Assembly: GCA_017311185.1 (NCBI GenBank)
Contig: JAESUZ010004792.1
Coordinates: forward strand, 434,001-498,000
Source of the DNA: Proteles cristata cristata
Taxonomy: Eukaryota; Chordata; Mammalia; Carnivora; Hyaenidae
Reading direction: 5' to 3'
Length of the DNA: 64,000 bases
This document shows positions 11,930-23,035 of the stretch, one piece after another; the stretch's first letter is position 1, and every line of letters starts with the position of its first letter. Made by a program: the position numbers and the translations under genes. Below the pieces are notes generated by a model that saw nothing but the letters and a program-made list of their open reading frames with translations, was not told where the DNA came from and searched no databases.

Positions 11930-12020
11930 GGGCTTAATTAAACATTTTAATTAAAACCTACAAGAGTGATTGCGCCTGTCAGGGTGCGAAGGGAGACTTA
12001 ATAAAGTTCCTTTCATCCAG
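11930..12020. promoter_or_regulatory. Candidate regulatory cluster of TTAATTAA palindromes
   Basis: TTAATTAAA at about 11934-11942 is followed at once by TTTTAATTAAAA (about 11945-11956), with CTTAATAAAG near 11998. Paired palindromic homeodomain-type cores in otherwise repeat-free sequence suggest, but do not prove, a regulatory element. Confidence 0.3.
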
Positions 12021-13261
12021 TCCAACAGGAGGCCCAAGGACATGCTGCTGGAAAGAAGCAGAGATCCCAGGAAGAGCGAGATGGAACAAGGGAGCCAGAC
12101 TGCAGTCTATGGAGATGCTTCCTCTTCAAGCTGATATGAATGAGCAAGGGAAGTGCTCCCTCTCCTTCTCCTACTCCCTGAGGCTACGTAAATGTATGTG
12201 TTTTCTTAGAAGTGTGGTGTCTTCAATACAGAAGAAATATAATGGTTAACACTTATTTGTGTGCTTTTCTTTCAATAGTTCCTTACCTAGAGCCTACTTT
12301 ATACAAAGCACTCTGCTCCTTGCTGTGGGTATGGGCACTGGAATGAGCAACCCAACTTACCAGCATTCTGAATCATCAAGGCAAGAGGGTCAAGCCTATA
12401 AAAGCTTCCATGGCTTACAATGGGACCTCTCACCTTAAAACATCAATTTTTAAGAAATTCTTGGCAAGCGTGACCTTCCTAGGGATTTATCAAAATCACT
12501 TTCATGACTTTTTTGCTTTGTGCCCCAGATTCTCAGAAACATTGGCATGCTATCCTGTGGCTGGCAGAATAGTAGGGTTAGGGGAGTGGGCAGAATGCGT
12601 AGGGTAAATTCCCAGCATCACTGCCATCACTTTGCATTCACTCATTCTTTCATCCACACACCAAACTGAGACCAATGGGCTGTGGTTAGTTATAGATGTG
12701 AGTCTGGGTCCTCAAGTATGGTAATGACAGAAATGAAAATACTGAAAAATACTGCTCTAAAATAAAGTCTGCTTTACATAAAGCCTCCAACAAGTCAATC
12801 TGGCCCTGTGAATTTAGGAATGCATCTAACCCCATAGACTTTCAGATGAAGCCAATTCTCTAGGCTTTGACAACTCCTCATGAAACCCAGTTAACAGATT
12901 GGATTCACAAATTCCTAGTTCTCTGCTCTTCCCTGCCTCATCAACACAGTGATTTGAACAGACTGTGCCACTTAAAAACACTTCCCTTTCTTCCTTTATA
13001 CCCCAAGATTCTCTATAACTTCTACCCCTTGCAGGCAGCAACCTCTTGACCTTGGAGATTTTGTGATTCTAGAAATGCAGACATTAGTGCCAGTCCCAGG
13101 AATGGCATCAGTTGTTAGGAATCATGAGAAGACAAAAGGAATTCTTGGTCCCCAACACAGTAGAATTGCTTGACCAAATCTCCTTTCCACAACTCAATTC
13201 AACTAGACAACAAGAATTGAAATGTTCTAAGTATAGAGAGGGATGAGAACATTCCAGTTAT
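12021..13261. other. Unique sequence, nothing recognised
   Basis: No domain-bearing frame. Around 12250-12350 a faint MIR/L2-like phrase ('cctactttatacaaagcactctgctccttgctgtggg') is too weak to call separately. Confidence 0.45.
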
Positions 13262-13395
13262 TTAGAACAATGATTCCCAGATTTTAACATCCATATGAAT
13301 AACCTGGAAATGTAGCTAAAAGGCACATTTTCATTCTGTAGATTTAGGGTGAGATCCAGGTTTCCACATTTTCAATCACACTTGGAGTGGCAAGG
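13262..13395 (+). repeat. MER5-like DNA transposon remnant
   Basis: 'caatgattcccagattttaacatccatatgaataacctgg', then 'gtagatttagggtgagatccagg', 'ttccacattttcaatcac' and 'cttggagtgg' follow the MER5 plan ('agtggttctcaaactttagcatgcatcagaatcacctgg...aggtctggggtgggg...'). Diverged hAT-derived non-autonomous element; call by layout. Confidence 0.55.
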
Positions 13396-13493
13396 ATTTG
13401 GAGAAAGCAATCAAGATGTAGGGACCAAGATCCAAAACAATATTACAAGCAATGAGGGTCAGGGAAGATAAGGAGAGACAGAAGGTCACCACC

Positions 13494-14069
13494 TGTGGTA
13501 GGTAAAACAATAGCCCCTCAAAAATATCCATATCCAACTCCCTGGAACCTGTGAATATGTTACTTTACATGGCAAAAAGGATTTTGCTGATTTGATTTAG
13601 TTAAAGATCTTGAGACGAGGAGGTTATCCTGGATTATTTAGGCAGGCTCAATACAATCACATGAATCCTTAAAATCAGAGAAACTTTCCTGGTTGAATCA
13701 TAGAAATGGCATAATGAGAAGCATTTGACAACTCCTCACTGCTCTGAGACATAGGAGCCCATGTGCAAAGATAGAAGAGAGACATCTAGGAGGTAATGGT
13801 GACCCCTGTTTGATAGCCAGCAAGATTCAGAAGCCTGTCTTAAAAATGCATGTCCAAACTTAAAATGCTAATCCAGCCAATGTTTGAATGATTAATGAAG
13901 GCGAATCTCCTAAAGCCTCTAGATAAGAACATAGCCTGTCTATACCTTCATTTTAGCTCATTGAGATCAGTACCAGACTCCTGACCTACAGAAATGGAAG
14001 ATAATAAATTTGTGTTGTTTTAACCCAATAAGTTTAGGGTAATTTGCATTGGTAGAAAACTAATACACA
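13494..14069 (+). mobile_element. MaLR-like solo LTR
   Basis: Begins TG ('tgtggtaggtaaaac') and ends CA ('aaaactaatacaca'), the termini of a retroviral LTR. Internal landmarks are 'cctggaacctgtgaatatgttac', 'cttgagacgaggaggttatcctggattat', a polyA signal AATAAA at 14003-14008 and 'tttgtgttgttttaa' just before the 3' end. This is the usual structure of old ERVL-MaLR/MLT1-like LTRs. It is a solo LTR: no gag or pol homology is adjacent. Confidence 0.75.
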
Positions 14070-14179
14070 ATGATGCAAATGACTGCCATGTAAATATAAA
14101 CAATATAAGAAAGCTCTCCTTTATTTTCAAGATAAAATAAAAATTGATCTCTGATCTCCCTGTTTCTAGTCTCTTTCTC

Positions 14180-14625
14180 TAATTGATCCACTATACCCAG
14201 AAGCAGGAGAGAGCTTTTTAAAATTTCATTCTGAACATAATAATCCTCCATCCCCCTTTAAAACACTTTAATGGCTTAAGCCCTTATACAGGAATAAACG
14301 TGTCTTTGTAATTTGTCTGTGCTTAGTTATGTAATCCATCTCTACCAGTACAATCCTTTCTGTAGTACAACCAAACCTGACTAACTCTCACTTCCCCAGG
14401 AAGTGTCTTGTACAGATGTCCCATTCTCTGGGCACCTTCAATGTGAATCAGGTGACTGACACATTGATCTTAATACTATTGTTTTAACATCTGTTGCTCT
14501 ATTGCTTTTGTCTCCTTGACTGTGAGCCCTTTAAAGACAGTCTCTTTTCTCTTCTCCTATATCTTCAACTCCTTTAACAGTATCCCAGCAAATATGTATT
14601 GAGTGATATACACCTACCCTTTCAT
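14180..14625 (+). repeat. L2 LINE 3'-end remnant
   Basis: Visible L2 phrases in order: 'aaaacactttaatggctt', 'tgtctccttgactgtgagccctttaaagacagtctct', 'ctatatcttcaactcc', 'agtatcccagcaaatatgtattgagtg'. They match the L2 tail ('ctagactgtaagctccttgagggcagg...atccccagcgcctagcac'). Confidence 0.7.
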
Positions 14626-15048
14626 GTGACTATGATTTCAAACTGAGTTCTGTATCCCAAACTCTGTAAACAAGAGCTAGAAAGGAAAACTCTCAAAGCC
14701 CAACCCTTGTGAACTCATCTTACATTTGACCAATGGCATCAGCAGCAGCAACTCTGCAGCAGAATTCTTGATTCAGAGGGTGGCAGAGGACAAGAGAGCA
14801 GAGATAATGAAACAAAAAATTCCACCATCAGTGATTTTATAACCTAGATTGCCTGGTGTGAGCAGTGGAGAAGGAGCAGGAGGAAGGACACAAAGCAACA
14901 ACAGTAAGAAGAAATAAATCAAAATGTTGATTTTTCTATTCCATTAAAGAGCATATAAAGTATTAAAGGCATATGTCAGGGCACAAAACAGTATCAAGAT
15001 TAAGTTTTTCTGGAGACTGAGGCATAAACCAAGTGTAGTCTTAGCCAG

Positions 15049-15300
15049 AAAATATGTATTAAGCACTTGCTACATGTCAAATGTTGTGTTTGACTCTAGA
15101 TCTATAAATATACCTAAAACTGACCCCATCCATCAGGAATTCACAACTAGCTGGGAGACAGACCCTAGACTACAGGCTATGGTGAAGTCAATATGAAGGG
15201 TAATGAGACAGCGAACAAGTTATCCTACAAGGAGTGTTGACAGAAGCATGGGAAAAGCTAGGCAGACTTCTGAAAGAAGGTAAAACAAGGAATTGGGGGG
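15049..15300 (+). repeat. Ancient interspersed repeat, family unresolved
   Basis: 'atgtattaagcacttgctacatgtcaaatgttgtg', 'catcaggaattcacaactagctgggagacagac' and 'tgaagtcaatatgaagggtaatgagacag' follow a common old mammalian repeat ('atttattgagcacctactatgtgccagg...ttacattctagtgggggagacagac'). The same family seems to recur at 7320 and 17050. Name not assigned. Confidence 0.5.
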
Positions 15301-15343
15301 AAGGAGGAGTAGAAACCTGGAGGGTGTCAGAAAATAAACAGAA

Positions 15344-15527
15344 GGGGCGCCTGGGTGGCTTAGTCGGTTGAGTGTCTGACTTTCGCTTAGGTCATGATCT
15401 CGCGGTTCGTGGGTTCGAGCCCTGCGTCGGGCTCTGTGCTGACTGCCAGCTCGGAGCCTGGGGCCTGTTTCAGTCTGTGACTCCCTCTCTCTGGCCCTCC
15501 CCTGCTCACGCTGTCTCTCTCTCTCCT

Positions 15528-15572
<45 letters not shown>
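15344..15572 (+). mobile_element. SINEC, young felid subfamily
   Basis: Full-length copy with 'cttagtcggtt', 'ttcgcttaggtcatgatctcgcgg', 'gctgactgccagctc' and 'cagtctgtgactccc', variants shared with the copies at 18988 and 56808. It has a perfect 15-bp target-site duplication, agaaaataaacagaa, at 15329-15343 and 15573-15587. The A-rich tail has been replaced by an (AT)n run. The tRNA-like promoter boxes look intact. Confidence 0.97.
15529..15570 (+). repeat. (AT)n microsatellite in a SINE tail
   Basis: About 21 AT units directly after the 'cctaga' end of the SINE body and before the 3' target-site duplication. The position shows that the repeat grew from the SINE tail. Confidence 0.95.
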
Positions 15573-15575
<3 letters not shown>

Positions 15576-15768
15576 AAATAAACAGAAACTATGAAAGGGA
15601 CCTGAGAAGGTCACAGCCCTCCAGTTGAGTTTGCTATGGTGTAAGTCCTAAATGCTGACCCTTAATTTCTAGTGTCTCACAGGTCTTTCTCATGTTTCCT
15701 CTGCGGTGAACCTCAGATTCACTTCTTCCATTCTATTTAGGAATTTATTGCTGTCAACCTTGCTCAGT

Positions 15769-16119
15769 GTGTTAGTCTTTTTGGTCTGCCATAACACAAC
15801 AGAGTGGCTTGAATAATGGAAGTTTATTTTCCTATAGTTCTGGAGGCTGGAAGTCCAAGATCAAGGTGTTCAACAGGGTTGGCTTGCAGATGATCACCTT
15901 TTCAGTGTCCTCACAAGATCGTTTCTCAGCCTGTACCATCTGTGTCCTAATCTCTTCTTCTTATGAGGACACCAGGCATGTGGATCACATCACTCATATG
16001 ATATCAGTTTATTTAATTACCTCTTTAAAGACGTTATCTTTAAATACAGTCACATTCTGAGGTACTGTGGTTATAATTTCAAATATGAATTTTGAGGCAC
16101 ACAATTCATCTCCTAACAT
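15769..16119 (-). mobile_element. MaLR-like solo LTR (MST/MLT1 group)
   Basis: On the plus strand it reads 'tgtgttagtctttttggtctgccataacac', 'ttctggaggctggaagtccaagatcaagg', 'cttcttatgaggacacc', 'cacattctgaggtac' and 'caaatatgaattttgaggcacacaattcatctcctaaca'. This is the reverse complement of the well known MaLR LTR. No internal region is adjacent. Confidence 0.8.
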
Positions 16120-16299
16120 TCAGCATTGTTTGTTTTTTAATGAAAACTACCTTTCAAATGTCTAATTTCTTCAGACTCTTGTGCAGAACTTGGACGTGTT
16201 AATTTGTTGAAATGGATTCTCATTATGCCCTGTTGTTGCTCAGAACCATCAATAACTATTTAAGATTTACTCAATTTACCTAATCTAGTAGTCATGATT

Positions 16300-16570
16300 C
16301 CTACGATCCCACTTCCTCCACTAATGCCTAAATGTGCTTGCCTACCAGAGAAACCTGACAGTCTCTTATATTCTACTTGATATTTTGTTTATAGTGAAGA
16401 ATTTGCACATGAAAGATCTTATAAAGTATTTTATCATATTGTCTAAAATTTTATACAGATATCTTGTCTCCCAACTTATACCATAAACTCACTTAAAACA
16501 ATAACTATGTCTTAAATTTCTCCCATACTCTGCCCATAGTAGACGCTCACTTATTACCAGGTGGTTGGTT
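16300..16570 (+). repeat. L2 LINE 3'-end remnant
   Basis: 'ttgtctcccaacttataccataaactcacttaaaacaataactatgtctta' and 'ctctgcccatagtagacgctcacttattacc' match the L2 tail with an ending like 'agtaggcgctcaataa'. Diverged. Confidence 0.55.
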
Positions 16571-16824
16571 CATCCTATGGATTCATGTTGCCCTCAGATT
16601 TCTAGATTGCTAAATCTAGACACAATAAGAAAATCTAAGACATATCCCCTCTTTATTCATGTCATAGTCACTGAGTATATACCATGTTCCAAGAATTACA
16701 ATAGGTCAGCTTGAAGCACAGAAAATTAAGGATGGTCTCAGCACCCGAGAAACTCACAGTCTTATAAGAAAGAGGCACATGAGAATAAATAATATATAGA
16801 CTGAAAAAGAACGGGGTTTAAGAG

Positions 16825-17030
16825 AAAAAGAACTAGCATGTATTGGGTACTTAAAACAGGCTTGATGCTTTATCAGCTATATCTAATTTAGTCTTCTCTA
16901 TGGCTCTAAAAGATAGCATCATTATTTCCATTTTATAGACAAAGAAACTGAAATGTAAAGAGGTTGTATAATTTGCCCAAGATCACAAGCTAGTAAGTCA
17001 CTGGGACCTGAATTCTAAAAGTCATGCCTC
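16825..17030 (-). repeat. MIR SINE remnant
   Basis: 'gcatgtattgggtacttaaaacaggc', 'atcattatttccattttatagacaaagaaactgaaatgtaaagagg', 'aatttgcccaagatcacaagctagtaag' and 'ctgggacctgaattc' reproduce an antisense MIR in full order. Confidence 0.85.
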
Positions 17031-17049
17031 TGCCACCATGAATTTGGAG

Positions 17050-17870
17050 GAGAGACTACCAAACAAATATTCACTACATGCTATGTCTTGTATAAAGCAT
17101 ACTATATACATTACTTACGAAAAATGCAAAAAAGAAAAAATGGTAACAGAAGTCCAGAAGAGGGAATAAGTAACTCTTCCTCAGACAGCCAAGCAAAGCT
17201 TTACATTTGAGTTGCTCCCTGAAAAACAAATCCAATTTCTTCTGATGGAGAGGAGTGGGTAGCACATACTAGGTAGAGAAGTGCTTACATGAAGGGCATT
17301 ACCTGTGGAATATGCGATCAAAGGTATGGAGTGAAGAGAGAAACATGAAGTTAGGTGGAAAATGACAGGAGATGAACAATAAAGACAAGAAATACTCTCG
17401 ACTGCCTGCCATAGCAGAGTAACAGAGTAGTCATCTAATTATTGTATTGATCTGTGCCAGTTTTGAAGCAGGCCAAGGACAAGGTCAACACCATTGTAGA
17501 ATAACATGGGAGATTTGTGAAGGAGGGGCTATTCTAGTAATAATTTAGACTACATGATGAGGAATAAGAAGTACAAAAATTCAAGAGCTAATTCAAAAAC
17601 AACATACATAGGAATTAGTGACGGATGATTTTGAGAGCTGAGGAAGATGGGGTCTTAAAGTTTTCCATGCTTCTAGCTTGTGCAGCTGGGTGGATGAGGG
17701 AATAAAAGTCATCACTGGCAGAAAGTAGATGAATTTGTTTTGAACATGTTGAATTTGTGAATCCTATAACTTCCAGCACAAACTAGACCTTAGGCCTGAT
17801 TCTCAGGAGAAAGTCACTGAGTGGGATGTGCTGGAATCTATTCATACTGACTTGTGAGTCAGCTGTTAAA
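17050..17870 (+). repeat. Ancient interspersed repeat, family unresolved
   Basis: From 'caaatattcactacatgctatg' to 'tttgaacatgttgaatttgtg' the phrases follow the same long old mammalian repeat seen at 34730-35770: 'gtgccagttttgaagcaggcc', 'gctgaggaagatggggtctt', 'gtgcagctgggtggatgaggg'. Strongly diverged, and continuity over the full span is uncertain. Confidence 0.4.
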
Positions 17871-17931
17871 TTTTCAAAAATTTTATGAGCCAACTATTAA
17901 ATACAGATAGTATTAAAAATTAAATCCTGTA

Positions 17932-18141
17932 GGGGCGCCTGGGTGGCTCAGTCAGTTGGGCGTCCGACTTTGGCTCAGGTCATGATCTCACGGTTTGTGG
18001 GTTCGAGCCCTGCGTCGGGCTCTGTGCTGACAGCTAGCTCAGAGCCTGGAGCCTGTTTCAAATTCTGTGTCTCCCTCTGTCTCTGACCCTCCCCTACTCA
18101 TGCTGTCTCTATCTCTCTCTCAGAAATAAATAAAACATTAA
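17932..18141 (+). mobile_element. SINEC, felid type
   Basis: ggggcgcctgggtggctcagtcagttgggcg head, B-box region 'ggtttgtgggttcgagcc', 'gctctgtgctgacagc', CT-rich segment and 'cagaaataaataaaac' tail. Target-site duplication aaaaattaaatcctgta (17915-17931) and aaaaattaaatcatgta (18142-18158), one mismatch. A small 'ctag' insertion gives 'acagctagctcag'. Confidence 0.97.
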
Positions 18142-18158
18142 AAAAATTAAATCATGTA

Positions 18159-18972
18159 AACTTTCAACTAAGTAATGTTTTAAAAGGCAATGGACACACA
18201 AAATCCATAACTTCCATCATTTTACTACTATTTTCTATTATCTGTGTTCCTAAAGTTATTTATATCTATGTTCTTTATATGATAAAAACCTTATATAATG
18301 GTATGCTACTGTGCATCTTTTCAGAAGCCATGATCCGTGACAACAGGCTGGTAGCTTGAAATTGTTTATAGTGAGAGTACTTAAACCATGGAAATCAGCA
18401 AATACTACAAATCAAGACTTGATTAATTGCTTTGTTGATTATCTAGACTTAAGAAAGTGATGAAGAAAATGTTAATAATAGAGATTAAATTTAAAAGTTT
18501 TATGTCTGCAGCCATCATATTGTGAATAGCACAAAAATGGAGGAAATACTCTTTGAGTATTCAGAGTATTTATTTGGTTCAGCAAAAAAGTTGCTCAAGT
18601 CATTGAAAGACAAAAGAAATTCTGACATACATCTTTGCTATTTTATTTTCATCTTATTCATTGTAGATGAAAATATCAACCAGCATCAATGTTGGAATTA
18701 TTTTTGCACATCATAGATGGGCTCTGGGTACAGAAATTTGGCAAAAATGAAGTGAAATGGTCTAAGAGAATCAATTGTTTATGTTGAATTTATAATAAAG
18801 GGTATTATATATTCATTATTTGTAAATAGTGCATTATACATCCTTTATGTCAGCCAATATTATAACAATTAATGTGTGTTTATACACTTCTTCTTATTTT
18901 TTTTTTTTTGTTAGAGATCCACTTGTTAAACATTTACCAGGTAAGCAATCATCAGAGAAGAAAGAATACATT
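18159..18972. other. AT-rich sequence, nothing recognised
   Basis: Very AT-rich with short frames only (for example 18522-18716). No repeat family recognised. Confidence 0.45.
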
Positions 18973-18987
18973 AAAAGTTCATGGTAT

Positions 18988-19189
18988 GGGGCGCCTGGGT
19001 GGCTTAGTCGGTTAAGCGTCCGACTTTCGCTTAGGTCATGATCTCGCGGTTCGTGGGTTCGAGCCCCGCGTCGGGCTCTGTGCTGACTGCCAGCTCAGAG
19101 CCTGGAGCCTGTTTCAGTCTGTGACTCCCTCTCTCTGACCCTCCCCTGCTCACGCTGTCTCTCTCTCTCCTAGAAATAAAAAAAAAAAA
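18988..19189 (+). mobile_element. SINEC, young felid subfamily
   Basis: Near-consensus copy with intact A and B box regions, 'gctgactgccagctc', 'cagtctgtgactccc' and a pure A tail of about 15 nt after 'ctagaaat'. Perfect 15-bp target-site duplication aaaagttcatggtat at 18973-18987 and 19190-19204. The perfect duplication and clean tail point to a recent insertion. Confidence 0.98.
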
Positions 19190-19389
19190 AAAAGTTCATG
19201 GTATAAAATCCTTGGAATTTTATACTTCAGCTATGGGTAAAAATCCTCTTTAGATAGCCTTTACTGTTCCTTTCTTTCTTCGGGTCTCTGAAACAGTAGG
19301 TGCTTTTTATTTTCTCATTAGCCCTTTGTTCATCACAATAATATGTATTATATCCGTTGAATCTCAGTTTGTTTTCATTTTCGTTTTTT

Positions 19390-19535
19390 CCCCTGCGTGC
19401 TTCCACTTTTTTAGAACTTCCAGTATTTTCTTTCTGGCTTCATTGGTGTTAACAACTTCTCCTAATTTAGATACATCTGCAAACTTCATTAACATGCTAT
19501 TTACTCCCTCATTAACACTGAAACATTATCATTTA
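19390..19535. repeat. Possible CR1/L3 LINE remnant
   Basis: 'cttctcctaatttagatacatctgcaaacttcattaacatgctatttactccctcatt' resembles a phrase common in CR1/L3 LINEs ('aatttagtatcatctgcaaacttgataagcatgccctctatgccttcatccaagtcatt'). The orientation relative to the LINE is not asserted. Confidence 0.5.
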
Positions 19536-19539
19536 TCAT

Positions 19540-20645
19540 TATCTTTGGTAATGATCACGGGATTAAGGGTGTAGGAGCCTTAGAAAATTTTGGTTCTAAT
19601 CAGCAAACTGAATCTAGGCAGGCCAAAAATTTTTCAGGGGCATGCCAACTAGATTGGCAACTAGATTTATAAAGTAATGGAATTCAGCATTCAAGTTGCA
19701 ACTGAAGATTCCCCAATCTGGTATTAGTTGAAAACTACAAGAACATAGGGCGACTTCACACCAAGATAAATTTGGTATGTCCTGGTAGTCAAAACAAATT
19801 TCTATTTATGAGTGTCCCATAAGCCTTCAAGCAAAATAGTAAAAAGGATCGGTGGCTGATAATTGGTCTGGAAAATGAGACTTCTGAATCAGGTGAGTAT
19901 ATGAGTGGAAAAGAAATGTATGAGCCTAGATTGCAACTAAAGTAGGATAAAACCATGACATCCACATTTTGTGTTAAGCTCTTGCCTGATTACCTCAGGG
20001 TAAGCATACTGTTGGGTAAATATATCAATGTTACATAAATGTTTTCCAACCTAACTCTATCAATTTTCTCCAGACTCTAATGAAGGACAAACTGTTGGGA
20101 AAACATATAATGATAGCCCCTAGTCCCAAGGTGAAAAGGAATATTATCCAAGAGGCAAGGTCCATGCCCCACTGCACAAGGTTGGCCCATGTTGCTGAGC
20201 ATATATGAAAAAAAAACACATCATTTGCAGGATGTGGCCAGCCCAAGAGAGTGAATTTAAAGGAATACATATAGGAAAAGATCACAAGCATCAAGGTGGA
20301 GAACAAAATGCCTCCCGGGGACCATAAGAAGGAAAAGTGAAGACTTTGATTGTGTCTGTTTCCCACCAGTTGTTCTTGTTGGAGCTCAGAGATAAAACTA
20401 AAATTATCATTTTTATAGTTGTCTACACACTTTGATTATATTCCCTCCTCTGTCTTCTCACAAACTGTTTCAAACTATACAGCTGGGATTGTTGTTTCAG
20501 CTACTTTATGTTATATAGAAAGACAATTTGAGAACTGGGAGTTTTAACCTCAATAACCATCGAATATAAGAGTCCACTCGTTCAGTCTTACTTTATTCCT
20601 CTTAGATCTAAATGAACCATTTATTTATTTAAACTTGCCTTCCTT
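19540..20645. other. Unique sequence, nothing recognised
   Basis: A 111-codon minus-strand frame at 20031-20366 has no recognisable domain, nor splice or promoter context. No repeat identified. Confidence 0.45.
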
Positions 20646-20649
20646 CTTG

Positions 20650-20905
20650 TGAGTGAGGAGTAACTAAGACAAACATCCTAGTAAACAGACCACAGCAATG
20701 ACAACAACAGCCCTTAATGCTCTAGATATCAATTGATTTTGAGTCTTCCAGCTGAGTCCTTGGGCACCATGGAGCAGACGCAAGCCATCCTCACTGTAAT
20801 CTGTCTGAATTGCTGACCCACAGAAACTGTGAGAAATAATACTTATTACTGGTTTAAGCCTCAAACAGTAGGTGTAGTTTTTAGGCAGCAAGAGGTAAGT
20901 AACAG
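20650..20905 (+). mobile_element. Possible LTR 3' portion
   Basis: 'gattttgagtcttccagctgagtccttgggcaccatggagcagacgcaag', 'ctgtctgaattgctgacccacagaaactgtgagaaataa', 'ggtttaagcctcaaacag' has the layout of an old mammalian LTR 3' region (ending in '...gaaactgtgagataataaa...gttttaagccacta'). The 5' part is not clear. Confidence 0.5.
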
Positions 20906-21689
20906 AGCTCTAGTTAACTGAAGATATACTATGTCTACAGCATGATTAACTGGAGTAGAATTAGGAAGAAAGACTACATTTTCATAATTGTTGAAAAACA
21001 TAAGACAGTTATTTCTAATAATATAGGAAGCACACATGAACCTAGAGCACAAAATAAAATATAGGACCTTCACAATAAACTATATGTGATGGTCCCCATG
21101 CCCTTACTTCCCATCATCCAAGGAAACCACATCCTGGATTCCATATTAATCATTTCATTGCTTTCTTTTTTATATGTGATTATAAGGCATATGATGCTAT
21201 ATAATTTAGAATTTACTGTTTTTACTTGATCTCTATTGCTAAAATTCATCCATGTTCTGTACTATATTTGTTTAGATTGCCGCATGATATTACACTGTGT
21301 GAAGAAACAATAGTCTGCTTCACCATTCTCCTGATGATAGTCATTTGAGTTGTTTCCAGCTTTTGCTGGAAGAGTGCTATTGTTGACAGTGCTATTCTGA
21401 ACATTTTAAAGCATTTCCTTCAGTGTGCAAATGCCGGAGTTTTGCTTGGATAGAGACCTAAGGAGTAGAATCACTGGGTCAACTCAACAATGTCCTTATA
21501 AAAATGTTTTCTGTGTCTTAAAAAAATACTTCCGGTGGTCCAAAATGTTTTCACACATTTTCTACAAACAGCTCCAAGGTTTTACTTTTTATATACTGAA
21601 ATGCTTAATCACTCTGCAGTTGATTTTTGTTTTGCTATGTGAGGTAGGGACCTAATTTTACTTTCTTTTTACTTTCTTTGATGTTGTTG

Positions 21690-21864
21690 TTTTGAGAGAG
21701 AGAGAAACAGGGCAGAAGGGCAAAGGGAGAAGGAGCGAGAATCTTAAGTAGGCTCTACGCTCAGCACAGAGCCTGATGTAGGATTGACCCCACAACTCTG
21801 GAATCATGACCTGAGCCAAAATCAAGAATCAGACACTAAGCTAATTGAGCCAGCTAGGAGCCCC
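21690..21864 (-). mobile_element. SINEC, old copy
   Basis: 'gttttgagagagagagaaacagggcagaaggg', 'cttaagtaggctctacgctcagcacagagcctgatgtagg', 'aatcatgacctgagccaaaatcaagaatcagac' and head 'gagccagctaggagcccc'. Diverged relative to the felid-type copies. It interrupts the ancient L1. Confidence 0.9.
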
Positions 21865-22393
21865 TAATTTCACATTTTTTCTTATCGATATTAAGCATTT
21901 TAATTAAAAATTGTTTTAATGTTTTGATACAACATTTCTGTCTTATATCAAAGTTCCATGTATGCATGGTCTATTCCTGGACTTGCTATTTAATTCTGTC
22001 AGTGTTGTACTGTCTTAATTATCACATTTTTATAATACATCTTTTCAAAATAAATGATATTGTGTAGGGCAAGTCTTTCATTATAGTTCATCTCTTCAAT
22101 TATACTCTTTTACCAAACATATGGATTTTTAGAAAAATCTTATAAAGATCCATTAAATAAATACCTTGTTGACATTTTAACTGAATAGTAGTGAATTCAG
22201 GTGAGTTTGAGAATTGACACTACATAGTATTGTCATTTTACTCATGGATATAATATATTTTTCCAATTATCTAGATTTTCTATAATATTTTAAATAAAGC
22301 TTATAATTTTTTTCATAGAGATCTTGTACAATTTTTTCATGGATTTGTTTGTGGGTACTTGGTATTTCTCTGATACTACTGTAAATGATATAT

Positions 22394-22640
22394 TCTTTTT
22401 TTTTAAACAGTTTGTTGTCAAGTTGGTTTCCATATAACACTCAGTGCTCATCCCCACAAGTGCCCTCTTCCATGTCCATCACCCCCCCCGCCACCCCATC
22501 TGCCCTCGGTTTGTTCTCGGCATTCCAGAGTCTCTCATGGTTTGCCTCCCTCCCTCTCCCCCACTATTTTTCCCCTTCTTCTCACCCATGGTCCTCCGTT
22601 AAGCTCCTCCTAATCCTCCTATATGTGCAAACATATGGTA
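22394..22640 (-). mobile_element. 5'-truncated L1 3' end, felid lineage
   Basis: The reverse complement aligns with the 3' end of the full-length L1 (about 51336-51570): 'ataggaggattaggagg', 'ggcaaaccatgagagactct', a G-rich tract, 'gggcacttgtggggatgagcactg' and 'ttgacaacaaactgttt'. It is clearly more diverged than the copy at 57160, so it is an older member of the same lineage. PolyT at 22394-22403 is its tail. Confidence 0.9.
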
Positions 22641-23035
22641 GCTGTTCTTTTTAACCTATTCTGGGTTTTACTCACTGGTGTAGAAAAGGGCAATTGACTT
22701 TGTGTATTTTATTTTTATATCCAGATACTTTTCCAATTCTCCCCACTTATAATAATTCTCCTATTGATTACTTTGTTTTTTTCAACATAAATGATTATAT
22801 CACCTACAAATAAGGACACTTTTATTTCCTCTTTTCTAATGTATATGCCTCTAATTTCTTGATCCTTGTTTCATTGTACTAGCAAGGCAGTTAATACAAT
22901 ATTAAATATATGTGTTATTAGTCACTTTTTGATCCCATCTCAGGTTTAAAATAAATGCTTCTAACATTTTCTATTTACACTCATGTTTGTTCTGGGCTTT
23001 TTGTTTGTTTGTTATACATTTTAGACATTCATTGT

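Noticed and set aside
15372..15614. Frames with Tyr-Ile repeats on both strands
   Set aside because: Translation of the (AT)n microsatellite in the SINE tail.
18988..19060. tRNA-like gene (A and B boxes, 'ggttcgtgggttcgagcc')
   Set aside because: It is the head of a tRNA-derived SINE with CT tract, tail and target-site duplication; not a functional tRNA gene. The same applies to all other SINEC heads.
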